NCBI RefSeq assembly: GCF_022808715.1
Contig: NZ_JAKZKX010000004.1
Span: forward strand, 164,667 to 228,666
Direction: 5' to 3'
Length of the DNA stretch: 64,000 nt
From: Fundidesulfovibrio agrisoli
GTDB lineage: Bacteria; Desulfobacterota; Desulfovibrionia; Desulfovibrionales; Desulfovibrionaceae
Every line of letters begins with the position of its first letter. Position 1 is the stretch's first letter. Both the position numbers and the translations under genes were made by a program. This document shows, one piece after another, positions 43,391-51,932 of the stretch. The notes beneath the pieces are model-generated. The model saw only the letters and a list, made by a program, of their open reading frames with translations, was not told where the DNA came from and made no database searches.

Positions 43391-45202
43391 ATGGCCGTTT
43401 TCCTGAAGCTTCTGGGATATCTCGGGCCCTACAAACTCCTGTTCGTGTTCTGCCTGGCCCTGGTGGGCGTGCAGAGCGCCCTGGAGCTGCTCAAGCCCTG
43501 GCCCCTGAAGATCTGCGTGGACCAGATCATCGCGCACCAGCCCCTGGAGTTCTGGGGCTACTCCCTCTCACCGGATGTGGTCTCCGCCAGCACGCAGTTG
43601 GCCATCGTGGCCCTCTCGCTGGTTGGCATCCACTTCCTGGTGGGTTTCGTGCAGCTCGCCAACAACTACCTGACCATCCGCATGGGGCAGGACATGGTGC
43701 AGGACTTCCGCTGCGAGCTGTTCGACCACCTGCAGCGCCAGTCCCTGCTGTTCCACCAGACCCGCCCCACGGGCGACCTGCTCTACAGGCTCATGGGCGA
43801 CACCTACTCGGTGCAGACCCTGCTCATGAACGGCGTGTTCACCACGCTCACCAGCCTGGTGCTGCTGGGCGGCATGTTCTTCGTGCTGCTGGGCATCGAC
43901 TGGGAGCTGACGCTCTACGCCATGGCCGTGGTGCCGCTGCTGATCCTGGCCATCGCCTCGGTGACCAAGAAGATCGGCAACCTGACCTACGAGACCCACA
44001 TGAAGGAGTCGCAGGTCTATTCCACGGTGGAGAACATCTTCAACTCCATCTCCCTGGTGCAGGCCTTCGCCCGCGAGGACGAGGAGCGCAGGCGCTTCGT
44101 GGCCGAATCCCGCCACAGCTTCGACCGCAAGCTCTCGCTCTATTCGCTCCAGACCGCCTACGGCTGGATCATCGGGGCCATCACCGCCGCCGGAACCTCC
44201 TACGTGCTCTACGTGGGCGCCACCCACGTGCTGGAGGGCGTGCTGACCACGGGCGAGCTGCTCATCTTCCTGGGCTACCTGGCCTCGCTCTACACGCCGC
44301 TCAACTCCATCGCCAACACCATGGGCGCCATCCGGGGCTCCCTGGCCCAGGCCCGGCGCGTGCTGGACGTGCTTGCCGAGGACAAGTCCGTGCCCGAGGC
44401 CCACGACGCCAAGCCCCTGGAGATCAGCTCCGGCCGGGTAGAGTTCTCGGACGTGACCTTCGGCTACGACCCATCCCGCCCGGTGCTGAACGATGTCTCC
44501 TTCTCCTGCCCTGGGGGCTCCACCGTGGCCGTGGTGGGGCAGACCGGCGCGGGCAAGACCTCGCTCATCAGCCTGTTGCTGCGCTTCTACGACCCGCAGA
44601 AGGGCGCCATCACCATCGACGGGCAAGACCTCAGGTCCGTGACGCTCAAGAGCCTGCGCCAGCAGATCGCCATCGTGCTGCAGGACACGCACCTCTTCCC
44701 CATGAGCGTCCACGACAACATCGCCTACGGCAAGCGCACCGCCACCCGCGAAGAGGTGGTCCGCGCCGCCACCCTGGCCAACGCCCACGAGTTCATCGAG
44801 GCCATGCCCGAAGGGTACGACACCAAGCTCGACGAGCGCGGCTCCAACCTCTCCGGCGGCCAGCGCCAGCGCATCTCCATCGCCCGGGCCCTGCTCAAGA
44901 ACGCGCCCCTGCTCATCCTGGACGAGCCCACCTCGGCCCTGGACGCCGGGACCGAGGCGCTCATCATGGAAAGCCTGGACCGCCTGATGGAGAACCGCAC
45001 CACCTTCGTCATCGCGCACCGCCTCTCCATGATGCGCCGGGCGGACCTGATCCTGGTCATCAAGGACAAGAAGGTCTGGGAGATGGGCACCTTCCAGGAA
45101 CTGCTGGACAAGGGCGGGGAATTCGCCCGCCTGCACAGCCTGCAGTTCGCGCCCCTCAAGGAACGCGGCAAGCCCGCCCAGCCCGCGGAAGACGCCTTCT
45201 AG
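43391..45202 (+). CDS. ABC exporter (fused transmembrane and ATPase), lipid/glycan type
   Basis: 603 residues from the ATG at 43391; an in-frame ATG at 43358 is the alternative. Six membrane segments in the first ~310 residues (MsbA fold). Then an ATPase with Walker [10 protein letters not shown] at 383-391, signature LSGGQRQR at 487-494, and [12 protein letters not shown]. Half-transporters of this kind work as homodimers and export lipid A, glycolipids or cyclic beta-glucans (NdvA type). In this cluster the cargo is probably the product of the GT2 fusion. Confidence 0.92.
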   Translation: MAVFLKLLGYLGPYKLLFVFCLALVGVQSALELLKPWPLKICVDQIIAHQPLEFWGYSLSPDVVSASTQLAIVALSLVGIHFLVGFVQLANNYLTIRMGQDMVQDFRCELFDHLQRQSLLFHQTRPTGDLLYRLMGDTYSVQTLLMNGVFTTLTSLVLLGGMFFVLLGIDWELTLYAMAVVPLLILAIASVTKKIGNLTYETHMKESQVYSTVENIFNSISLVQAFAREDEERRRFVAESRHSFDRKLSLYSLQTAYGWIIGAITAAGTSYVLYVGATHVLEGVLTTGELLIFLGYLASLYTPLNSIANTMGAIRGSLAQARRVLDVLAEDKSVPEAHDAKPLEISSGRVEFSDVTFGYDPSRPVLNDVSFSCPGGSTVAVVGQTGAGKTSLISLLLRFYDPQKGAITIDGQDLRSVTLKSLRQQIAIVLQDTHLFPMSVHDNIAYGKRTATREEVVRAATLANAHEFIEAMPEGYDTKLDERGSNLSGGQRQRISIARALLKNAPLLILDEPTSALDAGTEALIMESLDRLMENRTTFVIAHRLSMMRRADLILVIKDKKVWEMGTFQELLDKGGEFARLHSLQFAPLKERGKPAQPAEDAF

Positions 45203-45210
45203 GCCCGCCC

Positions 45211-45876
45211 ATGCCCCCGGGACCCAAAACGCCGTTTCGCATTTTCGCCGCGCTCGCGGCCGTGCTGTGCGCCGCGCTGCTCTCGGGCTGCGGCTCCACG
45301 AAGTACACCATGCGCCTGGAGGCCGACGCCGAGAAGGTGGACTTCGGCAAGAGCTACGTGATCCTGCCGGGCATCATGGAGACCAGGGCCGAAGACCCGC
45401 AGTTCAAGGCCGTGGCCGCCGCGCTGGACAAGATGCTCCAGGCCAAGGGCTACACCAGGGCCACGGGCGTGGACGCCGCGGACCTGGGCATCTACGTGGA
45501 GTTCGGCGTGAAGGAGACCATCGGGCCGCCCATGAGCGGGGGGGCATTTGCCGCCCCGTCGATGCCCGGGTTCGGCCACCCCTTCGGCCTGTTCGGCGCC
45601 GGGGGCATGGAGCGCGTCTTCAGCCGCTGGCTCACGGTCGAGGCCGTGGATTTCGCCCGCTACAAGGCCAACGACCCCAAGAACGTGGTCTGGAGCGTGA
45701 GCGTCACCAGCCGGGGCAGCACCGCCAGCCTGGAAAAGGCCATGCCCTTCTTCGCCGCCGCCATGGACGCCTATATCGGCCGCAAGGCCCACGTCACGCT
45801 GGAGGTGGACTCCCAGGCCAACGTGACCGAGGTCAGCTTCCCGCAAAAACACCATCGGAGCCGCTTCCCACAATGA
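45211..45876 (+). CDS. outer-membrane or periplasmic lipoprotein
   Basis: 221 residues with a signal peptide ending in a lipobox (LLSGC). Mature part resembles DUF4136/DUF4410-type lipoproteins (FGKSYVILPGIM; AAALDKMLQAKGYTRA), with a Gly/Pro/Phe-rich segment ~108-130 (FAAPSMPGFGHPFGLFGAGG). 8 bases after the ABC gene; overlaps the next by 4 bases (ATGA). Possible role in glycan secretion or anchoring, by position. Confidence 0.8.
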   Translation: MPPGPKTPFRIFAALAAVLCAALLSGCGSTKYTMRLEADAEKVDFGKSYVILPGIMETRAEDPQFKAVAAALDKMLQAKGYTRATGVDAADLGIYVEFGVKETIGPPMSGGAFAAPSMPGFGHPFGLFGAGGMERVFSRWLTVEAVDFARYKANDPKNVVWSVSVTSRGSTASLEKAMPFFAAAMDAYIGRKAHVTLEVDSQANVTEVSFPQKHHRSRFPQ

Positions 45877-47054
45877 AAAAACGCACCGTCATCGTCTCCG
45901 GCCTGGCCTGCACCTATCCCCTGGGCGGCGTCGCCTGGGACTACATCCAGTACCTGCACGGCTTCCACAAGCTCGGGCACGACGTCTACTACCTGGAGGA
46001 CACCGGGGGCTGGGCCTACGACCCGTTCAACGTGACCTTCACGGAAGACTACTCCTATCATATCAAGTACCTCACGGATTACCTCACCGCCCTTGACCCG
46101 GATCTGGCCAAGCGCTTCTGCGTGCGCGACCCGGGCGACAACTTCCACGGCCTGAGCCGCGAGCAGCTGGCCGACGTGGTCAAGCGGGCGGACGTGGTGT
46201 TCAACATCTCCACCACGCTCTGGATGCGCGAGGAGTACCAGACCATCCCGGTGAAGGTGCTCATCGACTCCGACCCCATGTACACCCAGGCGGGCATCCC
46301 CGATTACCTGGCCGGGACCGCTTCCGAGAAGGACCGCAAGAACATCGACCACATGAAGATGCATGACCGCTTCTTCAGCTTCGCCGAGAACTTCGGCGGT
46401 GCGGACTGCATCATCCCCAAGGGCGTGTTCGACTGGCGGCCCACCCGCCAGCCCATCGTGCTGGACTGCTGGACGCCCCCGCGCAAGCCCGCCGGGGAGG
46501 CCTTCACCACGGTGCTCTCCTGGCAGCCCACGGAGTCCGGCCCGGTGATCGGCGGCGTGAAGTACGGGGGCAAGAACATGGAGTTCGCCCGCTTCATCGA
46601 CCTGCCGCAGAAGACCTCCGCCACTTTGGAGCTGGCCCTGGGGCAGGGCAGGCCCCCGCGCGAGATGCTCATGGAGAAGGGCTGGAAGCTGGAGGACGGC
46701 TTCGCCAAATCCACCACGCCCTGGCTCTACCGCGACTACATCTGGGACAGTTTCGCCGAGTTCAGCATGGCCAAGAACGCCTACGTGGCATCGCGCAGCG
46801 GCTGGTTCAGCTGCCGCAGCGCCTGCTACCTGGCGGCGGGGCGGCCCTGCGTGGTGCAGGATACGGGCTTCAGCTTGTTCATGCCCACGGGCGAGGGCGT
46901 GCTGGCCTTCTCCACCGAGGAGGAGGCCCTGGCCGGGGTCGAGGCCGTCCGGTCGGATTGGGACAGACACTCCAAGGCCGCCCGCAAGTTCGCGGAGGAC
47001 TGGTTCGACTCGGACAAGGTGCTCTCCAAGCTCCTGGGCGAGGCCCTGGAGTAG
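45873..47054 (+). CDS. glycosyltransferase-like protein
   Basis: 393 residues, ATG overlapping the lipoprotein TGA. N-terminus MKKRTVIVSGLACTYPLGG, then a long DxW-rich middle and a C-terminal lobe with AARPCVVQ-like text (YLAAGRPCVVQDTGFS), as in GT-B enzymes. I am not certain of the family. Placed between the exporter unit and a methyltransferase in the glycan cluster, so sugar transfer is the best guess. Confidence 0.65.
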   Translation: MKKRTVIVSGLACTYPLGGVAWDYIQYLHGFHKLGHDVYYLEDTGGWAYDPFNVTFTEDYSYHIKYLTDYLTALDPDLAKRFCVRDPGDNFHGLSREQLADVVKRADVVFNISTTLWMREEYQTIPVKVLIDSDPMYTQAGIPDYLAGTASEKDRKNIDHMKMHDRFFSFAENFGGADCIIPKGVFDWRPTRQPIVLDCWTPPRKPAGEAFTTVLSWQPTESGPVIGGVKYGGKNMEFARFIDLPQKTSATLELALGQGRPPREMLMEKGWKLEDGFAKSTTPWLYRDYIWDSFAEFSMAKNAYVASRSGWFSCRSACYLAAGRPCVVQDTGFSLFMPTGEGVLAFSTEEEALAGVEAVRSDWDRHSKAARKFAEDWFDSDKVLSKLLGEALE

Positions 47055-47206
47055 CTCCGGGCCGGAGCGTTTCCGCTGTCCGCCGCTCCGGGGGGCCGCT
47101 CCTGGGCTCAGGCAGGGGGCGCGGCGGGATGACGCGGGGCAGGGCGTCACGCCAAGCCCGACAGCGTCTCAAGCCGTGAACGCTCATTGCGCCGAAAGGT
47201 TCAACC

Positions 47207-48013
47207 ATGCCCTTCCAAGCCAACGCCGACCGCTTCCTGGGCCTTGGCCAGGTCTACGACGCCCACCGCCCGGCCATGCCGGTGGCGGTGGCGGACCTGC
47301 TCTGCCGCTACACCCGGGTGAAGCGCCCCGCGCTGGTTGCGGACCTGGGCAGCGGCACCGGGCTTTCCAGCAGGGTCTGGATCGGCAGGGCGGATAGGAT
47401 CGTAGGCATCGAACCCAACCCGGACATGCGCCGCCAGGCCGCGGCGGCCCTGCCGGACCTGCCCTGCGACAGCGAGGTGGAGTTCCGCGAGGGGCACTCC
47501 TGGGCCACGGGACTGGAGGATGGTTCGGTGGACATCGTGACCTGCTCCCAGAGCCTGCACTGGATGGAGCCGGAGCCCACCTTCGCCGAGGCCGCGCGCA
47601 TTCTGCGGCCGGGCGGGGTGTTCGCCTCGGTGGATTACGACCAGCCGCCCAGCTTCGACTGGGAGGTGGAGGCCGCCTACCAGGAGATGACCCGGCGGGT
47701 GAAGGATTTCGAATCCCGCCCGGAATACTCCCGGGCCGTGCGCTGGGCCAAGTCCGGCCATCTGGAGCGCATCGCTCAGAGCGGCCGCTTCCGCTTTACG
47801 CGGGAGGTGGTGCTGCACGGCATGGAGCGGGGCGGGGCCGCGCGGGTGGAGGGCCTGGCCCGCAGCCTGGGCGGGGTCTCCACGCTGCTGGCCGCCGGGT
47901 TGAGCGAAGAGGCCCTTGGCCTGGCGGAGCTGATCGACACCGCCAAGCGCGTGCTTGGCGCGAACGTCATTCCCTGGCTGGTGGGCTACCGTATCCGGCT
48001 GGGGATCAAATAG
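47207..48013 (+). CDS. class I SAM-dependent methyltransferase
   Basis: 268 residues. Motif I ADLGSGTGLSS near 45; the post-motif acidic end of strand 2 is GIEPNPDM; motif IV is CSQSLHWM. UbiE/Methyltransf_11-type. GAAAGG lies 7 bases before the start. 152 bases of unremarkable sequence separate it from the previous gene. May methylate the glycan made by the cluster; substrate unknown. Confidence 0.88.
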   Translation: MPFQANADRFLGLGQVYDAHRPAMPVAVADLLCRYTRVKRPALVADLGSGTGLSSRVWIGRADRIVGIEPNPDMRRQAAAALPDLPCDSEVEFREGHSWATGLEDGSVDIVTCSQSLHWMEPEPTFAEAARILRPGGVFASVDYDQPPSFDWEVEAAYQEMTRRVKDFESRPEYSRAVRWAKSGHLERIAQSGRFRFTREVVLHGMERGGAARVEGLARSLGGVSTLLAAGLSEEALGLAELIDTAKRVLGANVIPWLVGYRIRLGIK

Positions 48014-48053
48014 CCTTCAACTTGATTTTTCATACCTTACCGAACACGAGATC

Positions 48054-50075
48054 ATGACTACATACGCCCGAAGCATCATCGCCACTATTGCGGGGTCCAG
48101 GGGGATCATCCCCCTGGCGGGAGAGTCCAGAGAGGGCAGCGCCCTCTCTGGCCGCCGGAGGCCTCTGCCTCTGCTGCCTCTGCTCTTCATTCTTCTCCTT
48201 GTCCCTTCCCTCTCCCACGCCCGGGGCTGGTCCACCGCCACCGACGCGAACGGCGTCAAATGGCTGGTCACTCCCGAGCGCGCCCAGTTCTTTTCCCTGG
48301 GCGTGAACACCATCCACCCCGGCTCAAACGACGCCAAGGCGCAGGCGAACCAGGCCTACTACTTCGCCCACACCTATCCCGACAAGAAATCCTGGGCCGA
48401 GGCCGCTCAATCCCGGCTGACCTCCTGGGGCTTCAACACGGCGGGGGGCTGGTCCGACCCGACCCTGGACATGAGCCTGCCCATGATCCCGGAGATCGAC
48501 CTGGGCCGTAACTCCAAGCTGCACTGGTACGACATCTTCGACCCGGCCATGCAGCCCACCGCCGACGAGGTGGCCGTGGAGATCACCGCCCCCTACAAGG
48601 ACAACCCGCGCGTGCTGGGCTACTTCACTGATAACGAAGTGGGCTGGTGGAACGCGCCGCTGTTCCTGTGGCACCTTGAGCGCGGCTGGGCCTTCAGCTC
48701 CAAGCGGGAGCTGTGGCGGCTGCTCTACGACCGCTACGAGGGCAAGTGGGAGAAGCTGCTGGCGGACTTCGTGCCCGCGCCCGGCTTCGACAGCTTCGAG
48801 AAGCTCAAGGAGAGCGGGGCGGCCCTCAAGCTGCGCCCGGGCGGCAACGGCATCAAGGTCATCGGCGAGTTCACCTATAGGATCGCCCGGCGCTACTACG
48901 AGCTGGCCTTCCTGGCCATGCGCAAGGCCGACCCCAAGGCCCTGGTGGTGGGCGACAGGCTGCCGCTCTACTACAACCAGGACGCGGTGCTGGCCCAGCG
49001 CGGCTTCGTGGACGTGCTCTCCACCAACTACAATGTGGACTGCGAGGACGGCTGGGTGGCCCCGTACTACTTCGAGGGCCTGCGCGAGTTGAGCAACGCG
49101 CCGGTGCTCATCTCGGAGTTCTTCTTCGCCGCGGAGGAGAACCGCAGCGGCAACGCCAACAACGGCCACCTCATGCACGTGAAGACGCAGGAACAGCGCG
49201 CCAAGGGGGCGTCGGCGGCCATGCGCAACTTCGCCTCCTTCCCCAACGTGGCGGCCGCGCACTGGTTCCAGTTCGCGGACGAGCCCACGGGCGGGCGCAG
49301 CGACGGCGAGGACTTCAACATGGGCCTGGTGGACATCCACGACAAACCCTACGAACTGCTCACCGAGGGCTTCACCAAGACCAACGCGGCGGTCCCGGCC
49401 ATCCATGCGGCGAGCCGCTGGGAGCGCGCCCCGGGCAACGGGCTGGAGACGGTGATCCTGCGCACGCCCGAACCCAAGAGCGTCACGGACGGCTCACTGC
49501 TGGACTGGCCGGACAAGCGCGGCACGCGCCTGCTCGGCTTCACCGCGCCCAAGCCCTACGTGCCCTTCGGTGACTTCCACCTGGCCTGGGGACCGGAGGG
49601 GCTCTACTTCGTGAACATCGCGGGCAACTACGTGGACCTCTCCCTGCTGGACTATCAGGGCGAGTTCCCCTTGAGCGAAACCTACCAAATCATTATAACT
49701 GCGGATGCGGGCGCAGGCCCGCGCAGCTTCGGGGTGCACCTGGCGCCCAGGCCGCACAGCGTCTGGCCGGGCCGCTACGAGATCACGGCCCAGCTCTGGC
49801 GCTACGAGGACGGCAAGCCCGTGGAGCGCCTCGGCCCGGAGCTGGGCAAGGCGCAGGGCGGCGAGCTGGTGCAGGCCCTGGACAAGCCCCTGCCGCACAT
49901 CCAGGTGGAGGGGCTCCTGCCCGCGAAGCTGCTGGGCGTGGAGAAGCTGGAGCCGGGCCAAAAGATGGCCCTCTCCATCCGGGCGACGAATTTCTACCGG
50001 GAACTGACCATGACCTGGAACGGGCGCGAGGTCGTGCTCGGCCAGGCCGAGGATAACGCGGGAGCCACGCAATGA
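48054..50075 (+). CDS. secreted glycoside hydrolase-like protein (agarase-type, GH50-like)
   Basis: 673 residues from the ATG at 48054; the open frame runs back into the methyltransferase. The N-terminus contains a repeat-encoded insert (~13-37), then a hydrophobic signal segment (PLPLLPLLFILLLVPSLSHA). The TIM barrel has TDNEVGWW with Glu195 and ISEFFFA with Glu355 as likely acid/base and nucleophile. FFSLGVNTIHPG and the overall order recall GH50 beta-agarases. Residues ~490-673 are a beta-rich C-terminal domain. Secreted, it may trim or release the exopolysaccharide. It overlaps galE by 4 bases. Confidence 0.8.
   Translation: MTTYARSIIATIAGSRGIIPLAGESREGSALSGRRRPLPLLPLLFILLLVPSLSHARGWSTATDANGVKWLVTPERAQFFSLGVNTIHPGSNDAKAQANQAYYFAHTYPDKKSWAEAAQSRLTSWGFNTAGGWSDPTLDMSLPMIPEIDLGRNSKLHWYDIFDPAMQPTADEVAVEITAPYKDNPRVLGYFTDNEVGWWNAPLFLWHLERGWAFSSKRELWRLLYDRYEGKWEKLLADFVPAPGFDSFEKLKESGAALKLRPGGNGIKVIGEFTYRIARRYYELAFLAMRKADPKALVVGDRLPLYYNQDAVLAQRGFVDVLSTNYNVDCEDGWVAPYYFEGLRELSNAPVLISEFFFAAEENRSGNANNGHLMHVKTQEQRAKGASAAMRNFASFPNVAAAHWFQFADEPTGGRSDGEDFNMGLVDIHDKPYELLTEGFTKTNAAVPAIHAASRWERAPGNGLETVILRTPEPKSVTDGSLLDWPDKRGTRLLGFTAPKPYVPFGDFHLAWGPEGLYFVNIAGNYVDLSLLDYQGEFPLSETYQIIITADAGAGPRSFGVHLAPRPHSVWPGRYEITAQLWRYEDGKPVERLGPELGKAQGGELVQALDKPLPHIQVEGLLPAKLLGVEKLEPGQKMALSIRATNFYRELTMTWNGREVVLGQAEDNAGATQ
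48092..48162 (-). repeat. dispersed hairpin repeat, long variant, inside a coding region
   Basis: On the minus strand it starts GCCTCCGGCGG, then GAGAGGGCGCTGCCCTCTC, then a CCAGGGGGATGATCCCCCTGG hairpin part. It matches the copy at 9075-9147. It encodes about residues 13-37 of the secreted glycosidase. Confidence 0.8.
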
Positions 50076-51049
50076 AAGGCAACATCCTGGTGACGGGCGG
50101 CGCGGGCTACATCGGCTCGCACACCTGCAAGGCCCTCAAGCAGGCCGGGTACGAGCCCATAACCTACGACAACATGGTCTACGGCCACGAGTGGGCCGTG
50201 AAATGGGGGCCGCTCATCAAGGGCGACATCCTGGACGGCGAAAAGCTCGACCAGGTGTTCAAGCAGTACGAACCCCTGGCCGTGCTGCACTTCGCGGCCT
50301 TCGCCTACGTGGGCGAGTCCGTCTCCGACCCCGAGAAGTACTACCGCAACAACGTGGCGGGCACGCTCTCGCTGCTCTCGGCCATGCGCCGCGCTCGCTG
50401 CAAGAACATCGTGTTCTCAAGCACCTGCGCCACCTACGGCGTGCCCACGGAGCTGCCCCTGCGCGAGGACCACCCCCAGAAGCCCATCAACCCCTACGGC
50501 TGGACCAAGCTGATGATGGAGCAGACCCTGCGGGACTTCGACCACGCCTACGGCATCCGCCACGCCTGCCTGCGCTACTTCAACGCCGCCGGGGCCGACC
50601 CCGACTGCGAGATCGGCGAAGAGCACGACCCGGAGACCCACCTGATCCCCCTGGTGATCCAGGCCACCCAGGGCCTCAGGGGCCACGTGGAGATCTACGG
50701 CACGGACTACGACACCCCGGACGGCACCTGCATCCGCGACTACATCCACGTCACCGACCTGGCCGTGGCCCACATCCAGGCCCTCGAGTACCTCCAGGAC
50801 AAGGACGAGAGCCTCATCGTGAACCTGGGCACCGGCAACGGCCAGACCGTGCGCCAGGTGATCCGCGCGGTGGAGAAGGTCTCGGGCAAGGTGACGCCCG
50901 TGAAGGAAGGCCCGCGCCGCCCCGGCGACCCGCCGGGCCTCTACGCCTACGCGGACAAGGCCTACAAGCTGCTGGGATGGAAGCCGCAATACGGCGACAT
51001 CGAGACCATCGTGGGCACCGCCTGGAACTGGCACGAGAAGAAGCGCTGA
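50072..51049 (+). CDS. galE: UDP-glucose 4-epimerase
   Basis: 325 residues. NAD-binding GGAGYIGSHTC at the N-terminus; YGWTK supplies the catalytic Tyr-Lys pair. Full length. Interconverts UDP-glucose and UDP-galactose in the cytoplasm, which suggests that the glycan of this cluster contains galactose. Start overlaps the previous stop. A strong terminator follows. Confidence 0.95.
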   Translation: MKGNILVTGGAGYIGSHTCKALKQAGYEPITYDNMVYGHEWAVKWGPLIKGDILDGEKLDQVFKQYEPLAVLHFAAFAYVGESVSDPEKYYRNNVAGTLSLLSAMRRARCKNIVFSSTCATYGVPTELPLREDHPQKPINPYGWTKLMMEQTLRDFDHAYGIRHACLRYFNAAGADPDCEIGEEHDPETHLIPLVIQATQGLRGHVEIYGTDYDTPDGTCIRDYIHVTDLAVAHIQALEYLQDKDESLIVNLGTGNGQTVRQVIRAVEKVSGKVTPVKEGPRRPGDPPGLYAYADKAYKLLGWKPQYGDIETIVGTAWNWHEKKR

Positions 51050-51079
51050 GGCCTGCGGCCAGCGACGCGAAGCTATGAC

Positions 51080-51113
51080 AAGGGGAGGAACCTGATGGTT
51101 CCTCCCCTTTTTT
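51080..51113 (+). terminator. rho-independent terminator closing the glycan cluster
   Basis: 13-bp stem AAGGGGAGGAACC / GGTTCCTCCCCTT with loop TGAT, followed by a T-run. Confidence 0.93.
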
Positions 51114-51147
51114 GCTTCCGCACGGCGGGGTATTGCCCGCAAAACGC

Positions 51148-51176
51148 TTGGGTTTGTTGCTGTTGTGCCGTATATC
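51148..51176 (+). promoter_or_regulatory. candidate sigma70 promoter for the ComFB gene
   Basis: TTGGGT (51148-51153), 17 bases, TATATC (51171-51176). The start codon is at 51218. Confidence 0.45.
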
Positions 51177-51217
51177 TCCCAAGAAGCGCGAACTTATCCG
51201 ATACGGAGGCGTCAGGG

Positions 51218-51502
51218 ATGTCGAAGCCCGAAATGAGCGTGTGCGGCGTGGACGTGAGCAAGATCCGCAACAAGAACGAGGCGCGGGTCGCCAAGCTGCT
51301 GGAGAAGGTGCTCTCCGAGACTCCCGGTTACCAGCCGGACCCCCTCGACGTGCAGGACATCTTCGCCCTGGCCCTGAACCTGCTGCCCTCGCGCTACAGG
51401 CAGTTCGGCACCATCGTGCTCTCCGAACCCGTGAAGGACTCCCACATCGAATCCGCCATCAGGCGCTCCATGCGCACCGTGCAGGAGCGGCCGCGCCACT
51501 AG
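51218..51502 (+). CDS. ComFB-family protein (putative nucleotide second-messenger receptor)
   Basis: 94 residues from the ATG at 51218 (GGAGG upstream). The core IRNKNEARVAKLLEKVL...DVQDIFALALNLLPSRY is the ComFB pattern. Proteins of this family have been reported to bind c-di-GMP or c-di-AMP in some bacteria. In this window with two GGDEF proteins and a PilZ it could be a c-di-GMP receptor. Downstream of the glycan cluster terminator, with its own promoter. Confidence 0.8.
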   Translation: MSKPEMSVCGVDVSKIRNKNEARVAKLLEKVLSETPGYQPDPLDVQDIFALALNLLPSRYRQFGTIVLSEPVKDSHIESAIRRSMRTVQERPRH

Positions 51503-51586
51503 GCCGCCCGGTCCGCCCGCACCTGGAGCTTGACCACGAGGGCCAGGCGCACTATGCCCCGGCCTCTTGATTACGGAGGTGCTGCC

Positions 51587-51787
51587 ATGCGCGGCGACGA
51601 TTTCAGGCGCGGCTCCTCGGGCTGCGACGACGCTTCCGGCGAGGACGCCGGCGAGACCACCCGGCCGGAGCTCATCCCGCAAACGGGGCGCGACAACATT
51701 CAGATGTTCTGGGAGTCCATTGGCATGAAGCCCGGGGACGACTGGAAGAACGAAGCCGCCGACGGCGAGGGCGACGCCGGGAAGTGA
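51587..51787 (+). CDS. small acidic protein of unknown function
   Basis: 66 residues. The ATG at 51587 has GGAGGTG 6 bases upstream, better than the earlier in-frame start. Gly/Asp/Glu-rich, soluble; it ends in WKNEAADGEGDAGK. No family recognised. 84 bases after the ComFB gene, possibly same mRNA. Confidence 0.6.
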   Translation: MRGDDFRRGSSGCDDASGEDAGETTRPELIPQTGRDNIQMFWESIGMKPGDDWKNEAADGEGDAGK

Positions 51788-51932
51788 TTCCGGGGTCGGC
51801 GGATTCCGGGATCGAACCCGGCAGGCGCGGCCCGCCGGGGGCTGGCCTCGAGGCCGCCGGGCTGGATTTTCGCGCGCCGGTGTGGAACAGTCCTTGGGCC
51901 GCCGGATACTTGGCCTCGGGCGGCCGCTGCCT

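Noticed and set aside
47055..47206. Small gene between the GT-like and methyltransferase genes
   Set aside because: Only GC-rich text with no start and ribosome site together.
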